Of a DNA stretch of 7,019 nt, positions 4,988 through 7,019 are shown piece after piece (within the stretch, counting starts at the first letter, position 1; each line of letters opens with the position of its first letter). Source of the stretch: Flavobacteriaceae bacterium. Lineage in GTDB: Bacteria; Bacteroidota; Bacteroidia; Flavobacteriales; Flavobacteriaceae. Where the stretch lies: NCBI GenBank assembly GCA_947443815.1, contig CANEXR010000155.1, forward strand, positions 1-7,019, in the 5' to 3' direction. The notes below the pieces were generated by a model. It was not told the origin of the DNA. It did not search any database and saw only the letters and a list, made by a program, of their open reading frames with translations. Position numbers and translations under genes: made by a program.

Positions 4988-7019
4988 ATGCTAAGAAAAC
5001 TTAGTTATATAATTCTTATTAGCTATATTTTGCTGTTAAACTCCTGTAAACCTTCAGATGAGAATATAGATGAAATTAAAATTGGATTTTCTCAATGTAT
5101 TGATAATGACATTTGGAGAAAATCAATGGATCATGCTATGGAAGTAGAAGCTTCAATACATCCTGAGGTTCATTTAACCATTTATAATGCTAATCGTAAA
5201 GCAAAAAAGCAGATTAGTGATATTGAAAAGTTTATCAACGATAATGTTGATGTTATAATTATTTCTCCATATGAATCAGATTCAATAGTCCCAGTCATTG
5301 AAAAAGCATATGCAAAGGGTATTCCAGTAATTATAATTGACAGAAAAGTAAATACTACTAATTATTCAGCTTATTTAGGAGCGGATAATATAGAGGTAGG
5401 AAGAATTGCAGGAAGATATATAATATCATCATCTAAAGGTGCAGCAAATGTGATTGAAATTAAAGGTGGTGTATTGACATCACCAGTATATGAAAGAAGT
5501 TTAGGTTTTAATCAAATTGTTAAGCAATATCCCAATATAAAAGTTACCAGTATTAATGTTGATGAGTATGGAAGACCTAAAAATGAATTCAAAGATTTAT
5601 TAGATAAAAATCCAAAAATTGACTTTATCTATTGTTTTAATGATATTATTGCCTACAATGCCTGGAAGATTGCTAAGACTAAAGGGTTAGAGAAGAAAAT
5701 AAAGTTTATTGGTGTTGATGGACTTAATGGACCAAATGGAGGAATACAACTTATAAAAGACGGTGTTTTAGACGCTACTGTTTTATACCCTACAGGAGGA
5801 AGCGAAGCCATTAGATTAGCTTTAAATATATTTAAAAAAGAGATTTTTTCTAAAAACAACAAGCTGAACACTACTTTGATTGACTCTATTAATGCCGATA
5901 TAATGAGTAATCAATTTGATAAAATAACCGTTCAACAATCGGATATCGAGCAACAACAAAAGGTTATTAAAAACCAAGAAAAGGAATATTCTACCCAGAC
6001 TAATCTACTAAAGCTTTTATTTGCCCTATTTATGTTAACACTATCATTGGCGGTATTTAGTATTTATTCACGTATAACGATAGGTCGTAAAAATAAAGAA
6101 CTAGAAGTAACCAATAAAAAAATAAAAAGTCAAAGAAACGAAATCAAGAAATTTTCTGAAGAATTAAAACTAAGTAACGAAGCAAGAGTTAATTTATTTA
6201 TGAGTTTGTCGCACGAATTCAAAACACCTTTGACTCTAATTTTAAGTTCTGTAGAATCTTTGGGAACTGAATTCAAAAATAAAGGAATTGCTATTACTAA
6301 TGAAATTGGTTTGATGTATAATAATTCCCGAAGACTACTGCGATTAATAAATCAATTATTAGATTACAGAAAAGTCGAGGAAAAAAAGTTTACATTAAGG
6401 GCATCAAAAACCAACTTGTTTAATTTTTCGAAGAATATTATTCAAGATTTTAACAGGGAGGCAAAAAAGCGAAATATTGATTTTACATTAGTAACAAACA
6501 ATCCTGAACTTGAGGTTTATTTAGATCAAAACTTAATGGATAAAGTGTATTTTAATTTGTTATCCAATGCATTTAAATTTACTCCAGAAAAAGGTAAAAT
6601 TTCGATAATCATAAAAGAAGAAGCAACAAAAAATATTGTTAAAATCCATTTTAAAGATTCTGGTATTGGAATACCTGAAAATGAATTGAAAGAGGTTTTT
6701 AATGCTTTTTATCAAGGATCCAATAATTATAGAAATAGCTCAGGAATTGGACTTCATTTATCAAAAAGTTTCATCGGTTTGCATAAAGGGAACATAGAAA
6801 TTAATTCAAAAAATGGTGCTGAATTTATAATTTCCTTACAATTAGGAAAACAGCATTTAGAGGAAAAAAATATTATAAATGACCCAATAATTGATTTTGT
6901 AGATCAAACAGATTATTTAGATTCAGATTTTAATCCAAGTGTAACTTTAGTAAACACCGAAGATCAATATACTGTACTGTATATAGATGACAATAAGGAC
7001 TTATTAGATTTTGTTTCAA
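4988..7019 (+). CDS. Hybrid two-component sensor with periplasmic sugar-binding-protein domain (C-terminus outside window)
   Basis: The frame is open from the ATG at 4988 to the right edge, 677 codons; an in-frame TAA at 4979-4981 rules out an earlier start. Order of parts: signal sequence ending in LLLNSC with possible lipidated Cys20; a periplasmic-binding-protein domain of the ribose/fructose type (about 30-310), with likely ligand residues Trp43-Arg44, Asp118-Arg119, Asn218-Asp219 and Asp244; a polar heptad-like linker (316-337); a membrane helix (340-361); a coiled-coil (about 366-400); a histidine-kinase dimerisation domain with phospho-accepting His409 in SLSHEFKTPLTL; an ATPase domain with N-box Asn527, G1 DSGIGIP (557-563) and G2 GIGL (586-589); and the beginning of a receiver, VLYIDDN (663-669), with acidic Asp667-Asp668. 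Proteins of this layout normally end in an AraC-type DNA-binding domain and activate carbohydrate-utilisation genes; Bacteroides BT1754 binds fructose this way. A monosaccharide ligand is inferred, and its identity is open. The target genes probably lie to the right. Confidence 0.92.
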   Translation, partial: MLRKLSYIILISYILLLNSCKPSDENIDEIKIGFSQCIDNDIWRKSMDHAMEVEASIHPEVHLTIYNANRKAKKQISDIEKFINDNVDVIIISPYESDSIVPVIEKAYAKGIPVIIIDRKVNTTNYSAYLGADNIEVGRIAGRYIISSSKGAANVIEIKGGVLTSPVYERSLGFNQIVKQYPNIKVTSINVDEYGRPKNEFKDLLDKNPKIDFIYCFNDIIAYNAWKIAKTKGLEKKIKFIGVDGLNGPNGGIQLIKDGVLDATVLYPTGGSEAIRLALNIFKKEIFSKNNKLNTTLIDSINADIMSNQFDKITVQQSDIEQQQKVIKNQEKEYSTQTNLLKLLFALFMLTLSLAVFSIYSRITIGRKNKELEVTNKKIKSQRNEIKKFSEELKLSNEARVNLFMSLSHEFKTPLTLILSSVESLGTEFKNKGIAITNEIGLMYNNSRRLLRLINQLLDYRKVEEKKFTLRASKTNLFNFSKNIIQDFNREAKKRNIDFTLVTNNPELEVYLDQNLMDKVYFNLLSNAFKFTPEKGKISIIIKEEATKNIVKIHFKDSGIGIPENELKEVFNAFYQGSNNYRNSSGIGLHLSKSFIGLHKGNIEINSKNGAEFIISLQLGKQHLEEKNIINDPIIDFVDQTDYLDSDFNPSVTLVNTEDQYTVLYIDDNKDLLDFVS

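Noticed and set aside
5653..5871. Minus-strand frame of 72 codons
   Set aside because: It lies opposite the binding-protein domain of the hybrid sensor, whose conserved residues occupy the plus strand.

Overview
The window looks like Bacteroidota DNA, most likely Flavobacterium or a close relative. The evidence is high A+T content, start codons without Shine-Dalgarno sequences, several matches to the Bacteroidota -7 promoter element TAnnTTTG, and a hybrid two-component sensor with a sugar-binding-protein-like front end, a type of regulator typical of this phylum. No rRNA, tRNA, CRISPR array or insertion sequence was seen.

Layout, left to right. (1) Positions 1-779, minus strand: N-terminal part of an integral-membrane acyltransferase (acyltransferase-3 family), cut by the left edge. 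(2) Positions 780-1030: its probable promoter, a small inverted repeat, and a terminator hairpin for the next gene. (3) Positions 1031-3508, minus strand: an intact exported glycoside hydrolase family 3 enzyme of beta-glucosidase/xylosidase type. (4) Positions 3509-3665: a divergent control region holding a perfect 11+1+11 bp palindrome over the predicted start of GH3 transcription. (5) Positions 3666-4412, plus strand: a Nudix-fold regulator with a C-terminal winged helix and a destroyed Nudix catalytic motif. (6) Positions 4413-4987: 575 bases with no convincing gene. They hold a second hairpin nearly identical to the first, an open minus-strand stretch without a start codon, and a good promoter. 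(7) Positions 4988-7019, plus strand: a hybrid two-component sensor kinase (lipobox, periplasmic binding-protein domain, one membrane helix, histidine kinase, start of a receiver), cut by the right edge.

How they may work together (inference): the GH3 enzyme would release monosaccharide from plant-type oligosaccharides in the periplasm. The Nudix-type regulator probably senses a sugar or sugar derivative in the cytoplasm and controls GH3, and perhaps itself, through the palindrome. The hybrid sensor would detect a periplasmic monosaccharide and control genes that are probably to the right of the window. The acyltransferase has its own promoter and need not belong to the same pathway. The most distinctive observations are the palindromic operator candidate, the catalytically dead Nudix sensor, and the pair of terminator hairpins differing only by a compensatory base-pair change.
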